DNA of 64,000 nt from Diplosphaera chodatii (GCA_032358165.1 JAALGY010000053.1:2604001-2668000), one strand, 5' to 3'; shown: positions 36,894 through 51,000, counted from the stretch's first letter. The notes: generated by a model not told the origin, from the letters alone. Program-made: numbers and translations.

Positions 36894-39800
36894 TCAGCTG
36901 GAACAGGACGGCTGTTCGGCGCCGCCACCGCCAGGCGGCTCCGACTGTGTCACTGCATCGCCGTTCTCCGTCACACCATTGCCTGACTGCAGCAACACAA
37001 GTCCACACATAAACGTGCTGTCCAGCCAGGACAGCTGACCTCATATTGTTGGCAAGACTTGCTGCGCCTACGTGGCGCATGCATGGGCTGGCGCTGTCTA
37101 AGAAACTACTTGTATGTCAACACAGTCTATCAGTCAGCAGTACGGCTATTCCTATTCCAGGGGGCCCTGCAAGCCTTGGACCTGCTGACAGTGGAGCATT
37201 TCACGAAAGCCTCCTGATCAGCAACCAGTATATCATGCAGCAGGGGTAGCTCGGATGCATGCTGCACTGGACAGTCAGCAGGCAGCAGCGACCAGGACTG
37301 CTCCGCGACAGAGACATCAACAGCACCGCCGCATGCTGGTGTTTCGGAGTAGGGCCCCAAACATGTACCTGATGCTGCTGCATAGAGGATCTGTGTACAT
37401 AGAAGACACCGTTCATAGGCCACCTGCATGCAGGAGGAGTATGACAGCTGGAGACATGTGATGGTGATAACCCAACAGCTTGGCGTCTGTCTGCTACAGC
37501 ACCTACGTGCGCGTCCTGCCACGCATACAACACACCAGATGGTGACATCAGGCTCCAGGTAGTCCAGGCGTCTTGCAGCCGAGATTGCCTGCACAAGGTT
37601 TGAGTGCGATCTTCAGGGACACATGTTGAAGGGCAAGCCAGGATGTAGTCACAACAAGTCGGCGACTCTTCACCTGGCGGTAGTATGGCATGATCCAGCC
37701 TGTCTGCCCCCCATTCCATTCGTTCTTGATCTCCAGCGCCATCTGGATGAGGGCATCGCGCGCTGCATGCACGCACTCAAAGCCGCAGTGTGGGATGCTG
37801 AACACTTGGCACCCGGGAGGGCACTCGCCCCAGTATGATGTCATCTCGCCGCGATCTTCGGCTTCCTCGTCCCTTCCTGCACACAAATCGTAGCAACCGT
37901 TGGGCAACACACATGTGGCAAGGGTGGCACACGCCGCCAAGTCTAATGAGTCGAATACTTGGTGGCAGCGTCGACATGCATGCCATCAGCGACCTGCATC
38001 GACGTCATGAGCTTGCCAGACCGGGCTTGCCTCGTATACCTGGGGGGCGGTAGGCAGTGAAGATGACAGGCGCATACGGATGCGGCCTGAGGGTGCGTCC
38101 ATTGGCGCTATGGCTGCGCCGCAGGCGCCGGTCCTCGTGATGGTTGAATAGCTGGCAGAGCCGCCCGTCGCGCTGCTCCCCTGGATCCATAGCCTGCAGC
38201 AAAGCATGCCTGATCTTGCAACAAGCGAGTGGCATCGCAAAGGGTTCAACAGCCATTGACAATTACGCCTTACAGGCATCAGCATCCCAGCATACTGCAA
38301 TTTGATGCAAAGGAGGAGCTGCTGACATACGTACATCCTCAGCTCCAGGATGCAGGCGCATGCTCCCGGCTCCCTTTTCGACCATGGCGCGCGCAGGCTT
38401 CATCCAGAAGCTGCTGGGAATGCAGAGTTCTGGGTGCAGGAGTGCGTCGCGCTTGTTCAGCAGCGCAAAGTCGCGGCCTGTAATTCTGAAGGCTTTGCGA
38501 CGTTCCTGCATGTGCGCAGGAAGGCGATTCAATTAGACTACAAGGAAGTCGCAGACCAAGTTGGCACGTGCAGCAAGCTGCCACGGAGCCCGTGCCAGCA
38601 CTACCCTGATGAGTGTGATTGCACTTGCGTGCACTACACCTGTGTCTGGTCCTCACCACTCATCATTTCAGATGCTTCCAGTGTCCGCACCTCGTACACT
38701 GTAGGCTGCTGCGGTTGCTCTCTATCACCACGCTGTACCCGCAGCCATGGCCGCAGCTTCCAGAGCCGAACAACCAGCCAGCAGGGCATCGTGATGCAGC
38801 AGGCCCAGGCCAGCGGCACAATGATCACCACGACTCCGAGCGCAGCAAAGGCAGGACTCGCCAGCACAAAGAGCGCCGCCAATGCAATGCCGCAGCAGAC
38901 GTTGCAGCAGTGGCCACACTTCACATGCGGCGATTCCGCTCCGAGGACGAAGCCAACGATAGAGCAGCAGCCGACTGCTAGCCCCATCGCAGCGCCCCCG
39001 AGTGCAAAGCCCAGCGTGGAAGCTGCAGCCTCGAGGTCGTGAAGCATCTGGCCCCAGGAAAGGTAGGGGCCAACCAATGCAGCCGCGAGAGCTCCCACCA
39101 CACCCCAGAAGATGGGCCACAGCTCGATGCGGACTCGGGTGTGTGCGCGCTGCCAGGACGTGAACCCAGGCCGGAACTGTGCCGCGACGCACCACAAGTA
39201 GTTCTGGGCACAAGCGAAGTCGATGTGTCAGGGTGCTGTCGAGGACGATCCCAAGGAGAACACCGTGGAGTTTGCATACAGGACTCCCACTCATACACGG
39301 CGTGCTCACCTCGAGGGTGTGAGCCACAATGATCGCGCCCGCCTGTGGATTCAGGTAAGTGTTCAGTCGTGAGTCCAGGAGGAGCTCCAGCCCAGCGTCG
39401 GCGTAGGCAAACCTGCGTGCATCGCTGCAGTGTCAGAAAACGTTGCATGTGCTGCAATCGAAATTGCAGAAGGTCAGCTGCCAATGCAAATGTATATACA
39501 CATAACCATGTGCGCACCACGGGAAGAGAAAGAGGGTGCAGACTTGCACGAGCCAGCGGCAGAGCCATGCAGCCCAGCGTGTAGGGTCCATCTTGAGCAG
39601 AAGAATGATGCAGCTGTTCATAACCGCCGTGAGGAGGCCTGCAGGTATGCAGTGACATGCACACTTGTGTGTCCAGCACTGGTCAAGCAGCAGTCTTCAG
39701 ACGTTAGGTGTGCATCACGCGCATAGATGTGCTATGGTCAGACGCACTTGACGAGACTGGAACGAGGTCACGCTTGTTGACCACGCGCAGCACATCCACC

Positions 39801-42800
39801 CCTAACTTCTGCAGCTTCTTGCTGAACAGCCAGTCCTGCAGCAGCAAAATACACAACTGCATCATATAGATGTGTATCTTTCGACCGCAACAGATGCATC
39901 ACACGCTTGTGCCACACTGCAAGGATCAGGACCATCATAGCTCAAAGTATACAAAGGCAGCCCATCTCATATGTCAGAGACGGAGGAATAGATTTACGTA
40001 CAGTGGTTTATTTGTCCATACACTAACGTGTCATCAGCCGCGAGGCCTGGAATCGGAATTCTGCACGCATGTCGTGCACAAGGGAGCGGAGGACGCACCC
40101 CAACACGGGGTGCGGCAAATGTGATGACGCCAACCGTGGTGAACTTCCACTTGCTGCCTGGGGGGCTGGGCTGCCGTCGCATGTGCTGCTGCTGGCTGCT
40201 GCGGTTGCTGCTGCTGCTGTTGCCGCTGCTGATGTTGCCTTCGCGGCGGCTGCTGCTGCTGCCGCTGGTGCCGACCCCGGCGCTGCTGCTGCCGCCGCCA
40301 GCACTGGTGCTGCGGCTCGCTTGTTCTGCAGCCTCCTCTTCAACAGTGCCTTCTCGGCTGAGCTGGCAGCATACTGCGTCAGACGCATCTCTGTTGCTGC
40401 GGATCCACTCGGCAATATCGCAGCCCGCCAACACGGCAAGTGCCCCGCCCAGCGAGTGACCCGTGACTGTGATTTTTCGTATGGTCCTGCCCTGGAACCC
40501 TGGCCCGGTGGCCAGCCGCTTCAGCACACGATGCACTTGCTGCAAGCAGCACACAACTTCTTGATTGATTTTCGGACTTCTGAATCCACATGTCTGATAG
40601 CTGTGACAGGCTCGTGGAAATGATTTGTGGCGCAGACTTGAGTCAAACTGCTGTTGACTTGTGGTGCCTGATCTGTTATCTAGCTGTTGCTCACCTTGCG
40701 GGGTTCTGGCTGAGGCTCGTGAGGCTCCGGTTGGGCTGCTGCGCCAGCCGCTGCTGCACCGTTGCTCCAGCAGCACTTTACGCCACAGCAGCAGCCACTG
40801 CTGGCCTGCATGCAATGCATGAATGGGTGTCTGAGGTCGCCCTGCAACGGCGCATTGGAGAGCGGTGATTGAAGTCGTCTTGCAACTGCGCAAAGTAACG
40901 ACAGTGTTTGCAAAAGTAAATTCTTCCACGCCGTCACGCAGGTCATAGCGGTCCAACTGAAACAGCAGAAAAATATGGTGCATATGAGATCACCTGATTC
41001 TCCATGCAGGCTGCGCCGCTGTTGGCCCCTGAGCCATGGCCGCTACAAGCTTCAAAAGGCCTGCAGCTGCTGCCGGCAGCCCCATCTGGTGTGCTGCCGC
41101 AGCAGGAGCATCCACTAGCTTGCTGCCACTGCATGACACAAACAGGGTATCAGGTCTCAGCAACTGCAGCTGCAGTGTGGATAGCATCTGTAGAGCATGC
41201 CTGCTCGTCATAAGCACCTGTGGAATCAACAGCCTTGCCCTCACCGTAAGTCCAGGTCGATCGGCAAGGAGCTGTTCGCGGGTGATCTCTGCCTTCTCGA
41301 AATCCTCAGCCTGTCTGGCCTCAGCATCCCGCTCAGCTGCCTCCCTCTCTGCCTGCTGCGCTGCGGCACTGCATGCTGCTTCGTGCAGAGTTGGGCTGCG
41401 GCTCAAGTGCCGCTGTGAGCTGTCAGCAAGCTGCTGTGCTGATGAGCTTGACATGCTGCTGGCCCCGTCTGATGATGGTGACGGACGTGCAGCGAAAGAC
41501 GGCTGGTCGGGCAAGGGGTGCGGACTGTCATCAGCATGTGCTGCGCCATCCTTCCGAGCTGCAGCCATCTCGCTGTACATCTGCTGGAAGCCGCAGTGCA
41601 CCCTTGGCACCCTCCGGCAGGGCAGATACAGGCTCAAGTACGGCAGCCAGTGGAAGAAGGGCCACATCCGAGCCCACCATCCTGATGCTGCGGAAGGTGG
41701 CTGCCCGTCCATGTCGGACAGCCAGGGCACCAGCGCATAGAGCCAATTGCTCGTCCACTCCTCCCCAAGCTGCACAGACCAGAATAATCTGGATCAACAA
41801 CAAGCAACGCACGGTTTCATGACCGACACGCATATGCTGTGCGACATGTCGAACAGCGGAAATGCAACAACTCAGCAGATGGATCATGGTGCTAGAAACA
41901 ATGACAATTGATTCCGCCCCTCACCGCTGTACCCCGCCAGGCGAAGACAACATCGACGGCTTGGTCGCCCACCTCGCGTGTGGCCCAGAAACCAATGAAG
42001 TTCTGTTTCTTTGTCTTCAAATTGTTGTGATGCCACACTTTTGCAATCTGCACCAGACCGTGTAAGAACACATACGTGTAGTGACAGCAAGTTGTATGCC
42101 CAAGCATGTGCAGCTGAAAGCAGCAGACGCAGTCAGAATGACGTGCATCTGGCAAGCAGGTTTGGTACAAACCTGTCTGAACACCCAGGAAGGGTTGGTG
42201 CCAGATAAGTTGTAGGCACCAGCGGTGCCAAAAAACTCCCCCCTGACCTTCCATTCCTTTGCAGCCGGGGAGTTGGCAGGAACAGAGTCCATCAGTATTC
42301 GTTGAAGTTCCTTCACCTGCACAGAGGGTTGTCAGCTCAGCAGAGTGTGTAGACAGGCTCTTGCCCTTCCGCACAAGCAGGAACCATGGCTGTTGTGTTT
42401 GTCAACAGCACATGCGCAGGGCGCCAGCCTGAAAGGCTTGTGCAATATGATACACATGGTGGGGGTCATCCGAAGTCATGCGCAGTCATTTCAGCAGCCA
42501 CGCTCAGCATCACACCTTGGTTTGGCCATCAGATGCGTAGATACTTGTGCCCAGGCCCTCTGACGCTGAATCGCAATCAGTGGCATCATAGCACGCCTGC
42601 GCCATGTCGCCGCAGGTCAGCAGCCACTGGCGTAGCGACATGTGCACAGGCTCCTGCTGGCTGGTGGTGGTCCTGCCAGTGTTGTTGCTGCTGCCCGTGC
42701 CATTCCGGTCAGGAGCAGACGCTGCTGATGGCGCGGCGATGCCGCCGCCATTTGCTGACGGCGCGGCGTCGCCGTCAGGGCAGCTGCCGGCTGCTGATGG

Positions 42801-42988
42801 CGAGGCTTCGCTGTCAGGGCAGCTGCCGCTTGCCTGTGTGGTCTGGCTGCTGCTCGGCCGCTCTGGTGGAGTCAAGCCTGGGAAGGCGCCGCTGAATTCC
42901 TGCCGCAAATTGATCTTCTTCTGCTGATCATCGTCTGCCGTTGCAGCAAGTATGAGCGCAGCATCTGAGTCGCCCAAGTCCAGATAGT
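36894..42988 (-). CDS. Class 3 (DAD1/PLA1-like) lipase with inserted membrane module
   Basis: Predicted acyl hydrolase of the plant phospholipase A1 type. Read exons: 42988-42516, 42316-42173, 42047-41925, 41769-41218, 41128-40994, 40579-40099, 39835-39753, 39412-39310, 39203-38640, 38505-38335, 38193-38040, 37876-37674, 37588-37529 and 36986-36894. Domains in order: LRQWLLTCGDMAQACYDA, VDVVFAWRGTALGEEW, VHCGFQQMY, a charged helical insert, the nucleophile elbow TVTGHSLGGALA, a Ser-rich insert, TFAAPRVGDWLF, VVNKRDLVP with the likely catalytic Asp, FAYADAGLELLLDSR, AHTLENYLW, then a multi-span hydrophobic stretch, and the conserved RDFALLNKRDALL. The part between 40580 and 40993 is unresolved; a piece from 40956 (LDRYDLRDGVEEF) is probably coding. 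The 5' end is not established: exon 42988 starts in phase 1, so at least one upstream exon exists. Membrane association is likely. Confidence 0.83.
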
Positions 42989-45914
42989 CTGCACACACTC
43001 AACAACGACAGCCTGTCGTTGACTGAGTCAGCCTTGCTTCTGGATGCGAGTGTCTTGCATGCAGAAGCCAGCAACACCGTGCAGTACCGTGAGTATGCAT
43101 ACTGAAAGAGCCCATCAGCGCCACAGTCATTCAACTGATTCGAGCAAGCACATACACATGCTGGCCACACGGCTCAATGGTGCATGCCTTTAGGAGGGTG
43201 TTGCAGCTGAGGTCTCTTGAGCAACTCAGGTTGCGGACACTGAAGTTGGGGTTGCTGGTCTTCAATGTCCGCGCCGCCGTTGTGGTCGGATGCAGGGCGT
43301 GCAGACCGACCAAACCCTGCAGTCAGTTGAAAGATTAGTAAGCAATCAAGCACAGGCCACCAGTGCTTGTGAATGGTTGTGACAGTGATACAATTTGGAT
43401 TTGTTGTTGCCTCGAGCCCAATGCAAACGTGGAACAGCGACGTTGGACAGGACACAAGGTGCCTCACAGTTCTGTAATGCCTGCCTCATCATGGTGTACG
43501 TTGTCCGAACGACCTGCAAGCAAGTCGAGGTGGAAAGTAGTCAAAACCGGCGCATCGGCAGCATGTATAGCGATGTCTCCCGCGTCTGAGGTTGCAACAT
43601 GAGGCTTGTTCGTTTGCACCGTTGTATCTACAGCTACATGTTGCAGCTAGCATGGCAGCGCAGGTACAGAGTGTGCACTGCGCACCTGCATGCATGCTGC
43701 TGCATGCATGCGCGCAGCGTAGTATGAGAGCCGAGCCGCTAGATCACGGTGAGAAGCAAAAATGGCGACGGCGTCGATCAGAACCAGCGCATCGCATAGC
43801 ACTGTGCACAACCATCGAGCTGCAAGTGGCAGCATGCCGCATGTGGGGTGTCCACTGATGAGAATCAGTGGCGGTACGAGCAAAGCACCTCGCGCATCCA
43901 GCCAGCTGCAAAGGTTAGCGTGCCGCCTGTAGGTCGTTCAACCTGCCTGGAAGTGCCTACGGAGCTGCACGCCCTAGCAGGCATACGTACCTCCGTGGCA
44001 AGCAAGCATGGCGGGAACATGCGGTGCACCAACGATGCTCACTCGTCATGCCGGTGCCGAACGTGAGACGCAGCATTCCCAACAAACCAGCACTCGAAAA
44101 CACGGTCTGAACGCATCAAAGCTGCTTTAAGCCTTAGTGAGAACAAAGGCAGAACTCGGGGACGGACGACCCGCTGCAAAGCACGTGCGTGGCCACCTGA
44201 AGTGCCGCTTCTGATCAATGAGATGATGAGACGCTGCGATCAAGCCTAGGTAGGAGACGGAGGACATACACGCGAGAGGCTGGTCAGAACCTGCAGTGAC
44301 CCCCAGCGTCTTCTCACGTGAAATCACGCACACCTGGTCGTGGTCTGAATGGCGCGATCGGCGACCATCGCGCAGCACGGCTCGGAGACTCGCTCACCTG
44401 TCAGATGCTTGTTTTGGTGGGCAGTAAGCGCTGCGCAGTTGATGGCCGCTGTTCGTCGATTGAAGAGGGGCGCCCGCTGATGCCAGCTCTGTCGTGTCGT
44501 GGCTCTTGTGGCGGCGACGGTGTATGTTCTCTTCAACAAGGATTGACGGGGAGGTCACAGACTTGTGAACAAACGCTGTTCGAGCGCTGAAGCCACACTC
44601 GTTTGCCAGGCTGCAGGGTACGTACCAGGGAATGTCGTATAGTAGGAGACATATGCTGATCAGCACATATCACCAATGTGTTCATGCACTCAAATAAGAT
44701 TCGCAAATACCGTAATGCTACCACGCAGCCAATAAGCTGTGGACTGCTGCCTATGCTGACGCCGCTTGCTTGTCTCAGCGTTCTGAATACCAACGCTTGC
44801 AGTTGGATCTGCCGCCGCCACATGGTGCACATCCGGATCCAACAGTAGCACGGAAAGCACGAAACACAATGGACGCCTGAAGACATGGGCTTTGCGTCAT
44901 AAGTCCACTGTCACTGCCCACTGAGATGAACGGCAGATTGACCAGGATAGCTGGCAGTACCGCTGATTGCTGCTGCAATGCTGCTTGACCTTGCTCACTG
45001 CACGAACCTTCTCTGCCTTGCTGCCAACCTGCATTGGATGAAACAGGCATGTCAAAGATGTAACTGACCCTGATAGACTTTGAGGGTATGCAAAATGAGT
45101 GAAGCGATGATGAGGATGACACAGGCGGAACAAAGCAGGGGCCCTGTATGTGTCACCTATCTGATGAGGTCGAATACTGCACATACCATACACAAGTGCA
45201 ACTGGAGCACAGCCTGTGCAAACCCTTACTGTCGCTGCTGGCCACAGCGTCGTCCGCCAAAGTCGCCAAAACTGCCATCTACGCATCACACAGCCGTGCC
45301 TGTAGCGCCTCGCAAACCTCGCAATGCATTCAGATTTAAAACTTCATGGGACATCTTCATACGAATATCATCAGCACCATTGCCACCAACCTGAAGTGCA
45401 GTCAGGGGCTGACCAGCTGCAGCACGCCGCCATGAACATGCAAACGCTGGCCACTGCTTCACCTATGCGACATCCCACTCACAGCCAGTCTCGCCCGCCA
45501 TAGTAGAAGGGCCGTACGTATGATGGAATCTGCAGCCGCAAATGTGGCCGTCACGCCGTATGCATCGCCCAGCAGCAGCCTGCAATCAGCGGCTGCATCT
45601 GGAGTGAGGTCTAGGACCTAGGTCAGGACATGTTCGCAACTGTGCTGCGCACCATTCATTGCAGGGCTTTGGCCAATACAAGCATCGACAACCCGACTGC
45701 AAGCAACTCGGTTGAGCTTTGACCTGCCAAGGGCAAATTCCTGGACCCTTGCGTGAAGGAGGTCAACATGTAAACCTGAGCTGCTTGCAGCATGGGGATG
45801 CCCATCATGAGCCTGGGCTGCAGCCGGCAATGCCGCAGTTGTCCCACCACAGCTGCTGCAAACCGCCTGCTGCAGTGGCAGCGGCGCCGCCGCTGCAAGG
45901 AGGACTGGCTGCAC
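42989..45914. other. Poorly resolved stretch, probably lipase 5' exons and promoter
   Basis: No complete gene is recognised in about 2.9 kb. On the minus strand, 43316-43188 can be read as a phase 1-1 exon (DHNGGADIEDQQPQLQ) with a GC donor that would fit the lipase. A short ORF from ATG 45286 (MRRWQFWRLWRTTLW) and a stretch near 44990-44880 (AVLPAILVNLPFISVGSDSG) look coding-like but could not be joined. Transcript evidence would be needed to place them. Confidence 0.35.
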
Positions 45915-47149
45915 CCTGGAGTGAGGTCTCTGCAGCTGTTGCGGCAGCCCTGTCCGCCTTCCGTTGCTCAACCTTTTGCTTCTTCTCCAAGGCCTGCACA
46001 GCAGGTGTCGCAGGGTATTTATATTGACCGTTGAGATGGAGCGTATTGTACCTGGATGGCAGTGCTGCCCCTCTGGCGCCCGTGATCTTTGCCCTTGGCA
46101 TCCTGGAAATGTCAGCATGCTCCTGTGATCCTTGCTCTAAACTCAGAAGCATGCAGGTGTGCCTGAGCAACGCCTTTCTGCAGCAAGCGGATGCAGCCTT
46201 GGGTTGCACTAATCACCCCGCGACGAACCTCAACCAAGTCCTACTTCCGAGAACAAAGATCCACATTTGTCCAAGCCTAGGTGTCGCTGGAACGACAGCA
46301 GGGGCTCACCTTCTTGGTGGCATCCACTGCTTCCAGCTGCTGCTCCAGCAGATCCTCCTCCGCAGTCCGCGGCTCCATCTGGTATGTGCTCCCACAGTTG
46401 CCACCTGACCATCTGCGCAGAGCAGACCAGTCAGGTGTCAGCAAGCAGAACTATCAACGCTAAGCTGTAAGAATGGGCACGGCCATATGAGGTGCTTGCA
46501 GTGCGCTTGCTGACTCTCAGCAATGATTGCGCCCGGCTGCCAGCGAAACTGCCGTTGACAAGAGGTGATGACAGCCACCATCCCCTTGACCACCCGTGCG
46601 GCAGCGCATCAGCTTCTTGTGCGATCAAGTGCATGAATCGATGACATAAGTGGAGAAGCAGTCACGAACAGAGGAGTGCCCCACCTCCTGGATGGAGGGC
46701 CCCACGGAGTCCAGGCTGCTGGGCATCGTACACCAGCATCGGGTGGTCCCGCACGCTGCCCTGCGCCCTCCTGAGCGACCAGCCTAGGTGACCTGCTCCG
46801 TAGCTGATGCTGCAGATGTCATTCACGATGCACCTGCGGCGAGGATCATGTGACGCACATCACGTCCATCCTGCTGAGTGCATGGTACTTCATGTGCCGC
46901 GAGCAGCAGGAGGTGCAGAACAAGGATGCAACATTGCTCTGGTTCGGTGGACAGGGTTCCGAAGGAAGCATGGGGACAGGGGAATGCACAGCCAATGTAG
47001 TACCAAAGGACCGAAAGCTGCAAGAAGAAGTAGATCACCATGTTGTCCTCTTTGCGTAGGCGGCTGGCATCACGGTAGGCGGTGCCGCCACCCGCCAGCG
47101 CCACCGTCTGGAGCACCAACTCCCTGTACTTGCTCTCCCTGACCGGCAT
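45915..47149 (-). pseudogene. Truncated duplicate of MUS81 exons 1-4
   Basis: Counterparts of MUS81 exons 1-4 only. Exon 1 starts at ATG 47149 (MPVRESKYRELVLQTVALAG) with about 33 of 43 residues identical to MUS81, but its donor is destroyed (TTCTTGCAGCTTTCGG where MUS81 has GGG|GTGCGC). Exon 2 (46833-46685) is 149 bases against 160, a net loss of 11 that shifts the frame. Exon 3 (46412-46310) is 103 against 102 bases, another shift. Exon 4 (45993-45915) keeps the exact 79-base length and the CAGG|GTGCAG donor. Winged-helix and nuclease exons are absent. The intact UBA3 lies upstream in divergent orientation, as in the ancestral pair. Confidence 0.92.
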
Positions 47150-48011
47150 GCTGCGCTGCAGATTTGCCGCAGCCGACGGCAATTGGCGGCGACAGCACTC
47201 TGCCGCAGGGCACCTGCTGTCTGCCATCATGCGTCGCATAGCACGTCGTCGCCGTGGTGCCGCTGCAGCACCTTCAGTTGTTCAGCTCAGTGCAATCGCT
47301 GTCAAGGCAGGTGCGATGCTGCCTGACGTCCAAAGCACACCCAGCAACTGCGAGCCATTGCAATCCGGCCGCGAGGTCTTCGATGATAGTGACATTCTAC
47401 CCAAATTGTCCTCCACAAAGGCACGCGTAGAGTGCGCATGGCGGGACAGCAGCAGTGAAATTGTGGTCTGCATAGGAGATTGCGTTCAAGAGTTGGCTAG
47501 TCAGACCATGCAGTGCAACACCTTCAAGGCTTGCAGCCTACCAGACTGTGAACAGCAATCAGGATCGTCACACCACAGACACGAGCGTGAGCTTTACGAT
47601 TGCAATCGGAGCGGCGATGGTGGTCGAGGACCACATTCGACCCGGCGACACATGCGTCCAAATTTCCCACTGGGACTGGCAAGGCATTTCAGTGCCAACT
47701 TGCATGCTGCCTGCGCCCGGCAGGGAATGCGGCGCATATCTATTGCTTACACATTCGAGTGAGCTCAGACTCCCAGAACGCTATCAATTCCGGCAGCAGC
47801 GTCCACTTACATTGCATGGAGTGCTTATTTGCAGGTCCAAGAAGTTCTCCCTCAGACTAGCTACCTGCCATATTGCAAATATATTGAACATCTGATCGTA
47901 TCGGGAATCAGATGCAAGCTTGGACCGTCGGGAGCATCGCTACGAGCACGTCTGAGTCGCTTAACATGTGACATCTGCACACACGCACCCGCAATCGCAG
48001 CAGTCAGCGCC
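47150..48011. promoter_or_regulatory. UBA3 upstream region, copy B of the divergent promoter
   Basis: About 860 bases, nearly the same length as the copy A region. It shares patches with it, including GTCAGACCATG near 47500, CAGAACGCTATC near 47777 and TTTGCAGGTCCAAGAAGTT near 47830. These could be promoter elements or a spliced leader exon of UBA3. Confidence 0.5.
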
Positions 48012-51000
48012 ATGATGGAGCTTCCCGGGCGCTGGAGGGACCAGGAGACCATCCTAAACCGCTCCAGCAACCTGGCCGGCCCCGACTTCGAGCCTGGCGA
48101 GCATCTGTTGGACTTCCTGCAGGTGGCCGTGCAGGACGTGTTCGTGCAATGCAAAGCCATGGCTCATGCTGGCCACAGCTTCTTTGCCTGCTCTGACAGG
48201 CTATTGCCTAGGAGCATCACGTGTTCCAGCACAGTGCCTCCGTGGTCGGCTGCATCAGCGTCATCATGCGCATGCTGCAGACGTCCGCCCGGGTGCTGTG
48301 CGTGGGCGCGGGCGGCCTGGGCTGCGAGCTGCTGAAGGACCTGGCGCTGTCCGGCTTCGGCAACATCGACGTCATCGACATGGACACCATCGACGTGTCC
48401 AACCTCAATCGCCAGTTCCTCTTCCGGTGCGCTGGCTTGCAATGCTGCAGGACCGCCGCCATCTGGACCTTCTGCAACAGCCGGTGCTGCATGCTGTTCT
48501 GCGGGTGCCTGGTGCAGCTCGCTTGTGTGCTTTCTGAGTGTCTTTCGTTGGGTGTTCGACAGGATGAAGGATGTGGGGCGGTCGAAGGCGGAGGTCGCAG
48601 CAGAGAAGGTGCACCTGCAGTGTGCAAGCACACCATGCACGCCACATCAGACCATGCCAAAACGTGCACACCCCTGGAGACAGGCGCGTTCATCAAGATG
48701 CAGTCGCTCCAGCGCCAGTCTTGGACAAATGCCAACCCCTCCAAATGCAGATCATGAGCCGGGTGCCGGGGGTGACGGTCACCCCGCACCACGCCCGCAT
48801 CGAGGAGAAGCCGCTGGACTTCTATGAGCAGTTCCACGTCATCATCCTGGGCCTGGACTCCCTGGAGGCGCGCCGCCACATGAACTCCGTCGCCTGCAGC
48901 CTGCTGGGTGGGCACCCCATAGTTAGCGTCGTTGCAGTGGTGAGCATCTGGCGTGAGGGCTCCGGCAGGGATATGCTGTGGCGCAAGTGTGACATAGCGT
49001 GGCGGTGATCAGATTGTATCAGACTATGGGGAAATTTGGTCATCACAGCATATGGCCTGTATGCGTAGTTGACACATTGAAGGGCATGCTGAGGGACGCA
49101 CATGTGCACTGAGTGCCTGTTGAGCTGCCATTCGCTTGCTATCATATACCCTTGATGTGCTCCCTCTGCCTGTCCGGCTGTCTGTGGAGCATTGTATGTT
49201 TGATGCTGGATGCCATTCACCTGCTGTTGACGATTGGCTTGGCCTGGCCTACGAGCCAATCGAACACTCAGGCGTACAGCATCCAGCAGTTCATTGTCAA
49301 GACATCAATAATGCTCCTCTGTGTATGTGAACACAGTGCTGGCGGTGATCTGAGCATCACTGCAAGGGCTTTGGGAGTGTCAGGGCAGCTTGTCACTGGT
49401 GGTAAGGGCTTCTGAGCCTGTGTCGCGCCTGGATGGCAGAGTACGGGGACGACGGCAGCCCCAAGCTGGAGACGGTCAAGCCGCTGGTGGACGGCGGGAC
49501 GGAGGGCTTCAAGGGCCATGCGCGCGTGATCGTGCCGGGCGTCACGCCCTGCTTCGAGTGCACGCTGTGGCTGTTCCCGCCGCAGACCAAGTTCCCGCTG
49601 TGCACGCTGGCGGAGACGCCCCGGTGAGGCTGTAGCGGACCCAAGAGACTGCATATCAGCATATGAGCATATGATTGCAAAGTGGCCGCGTGGTGCGCGG
49701 AGGCGGAGGGTTCTGCCACCACCGCCCTGCCGCGGATCGCCGTGGCATGCTGTCAGCACCTTGCACCTGGCAGCACGCCGTGGGCCCCCAAGCTTCAAGG
49801 GCTGTGCTGCCCAGGCATCCTGCCAATGCGTGTACCGCCGTTCCATCGCCTAAAGTAGTCTAGGCTGGCAGTGGTAGGTAAGCTGCCGTTGGCGCCTGCC
49901 TTGCTATCTGGAGCTGGCCACTCACACTGGGCTCAACGATGTGTCGTCCTAAACGCAGGTCGCCGGCGCACTGCATAGAGTGGGCGAAGCTGATCGCGTG
50001 GACGTCGCAGCGGGCGGGCGAGGACTTTGACGCCGACGCCGAGGAGCACATGCGCTGGGTGTACGACCAGGCGCTGGCGCGCGCCGAGCAGTTTGGCATC
50101 CAGGTGTGTGGGACACTGACACCCCAGAATGGGCACAGTGTGTTGCCGAGTAGGCAAGAGCTCATAATGGATGGGACGCGTCTTGTTGGTGGCCATGATC
50201 TTGCTTCTGGTAAGCTTGCAAAGACATACGGGTCCGGGCAGCACATGCACCGCAGCATGAGGTTCACAGTCCAGTTTCTCACATACCGGCACATGCAGCA
50301 CAGTGCAGACCAGGGTTTGGGGCTGCGCTGCAGGGGGTGACGTACCAGCTGACGCAGGGCGTGACCAAGAACATCATCCCCGCGATCCCGTCCACCAACG
50401 CCATCGTGGCCGCCGTGTGCACCCTGGAGGCGCTCAAGCTCATCACGCTCGCCTCCACCGGCATGAACAACTACATGATGTGCGCCTTGTTCGCAAGTGT
50501 GCACGCCCCGAGCCCATGTCTCCTGCCCTGTACAGCAAGCCGCCGTCCAGAGCAGCAATATTGGACACACACACACACACAGTAGGACTCAAGCGACGCA
50601 CATCGGCCCTTCGATAGTCTGGGAGCCTTCGGAGTGAAGACCGTTTCTCCGTGCTGCCGCAGGTACACAGGAGCAGAAGGCGTGTACACGCACACGGTGG
50701 CGTATGAGCGGGACCCGGCCTGCTTAGAGTGCTCCCCAGCGGCGCCGCTGGAGGTGCCCCACGACGCCACCCTGCAGCAGGTGCATCCCTGCTCACCATG
50801 CACGGTCACCTTGCTGCCCAAGGCTGAGGGTGGCTGTAGGCTTTTGGTCGGGCCTGGTGTGAGCGCCTCCTACTGCTCCTCCAAGCATTCCTGTCGCTGT
50901 TTGCGGTGACTTTGACAGCACTGTGTCGACTGTCTGCCGCAGTGGTGCGTAGCTACCAGGTGCCGAGCCCGGCCAGCCTACATCATATCATAGGCTCAGC

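Noticed and set aside
40196..40270. CTG/GCTGCTG run as a possible regulatory or mobile repeat
   Set aside because: It lies in a lipase exon and encodes the Ser-rich insert in frame. Similar runs near 29460 encode poly-Ala in MUS81.
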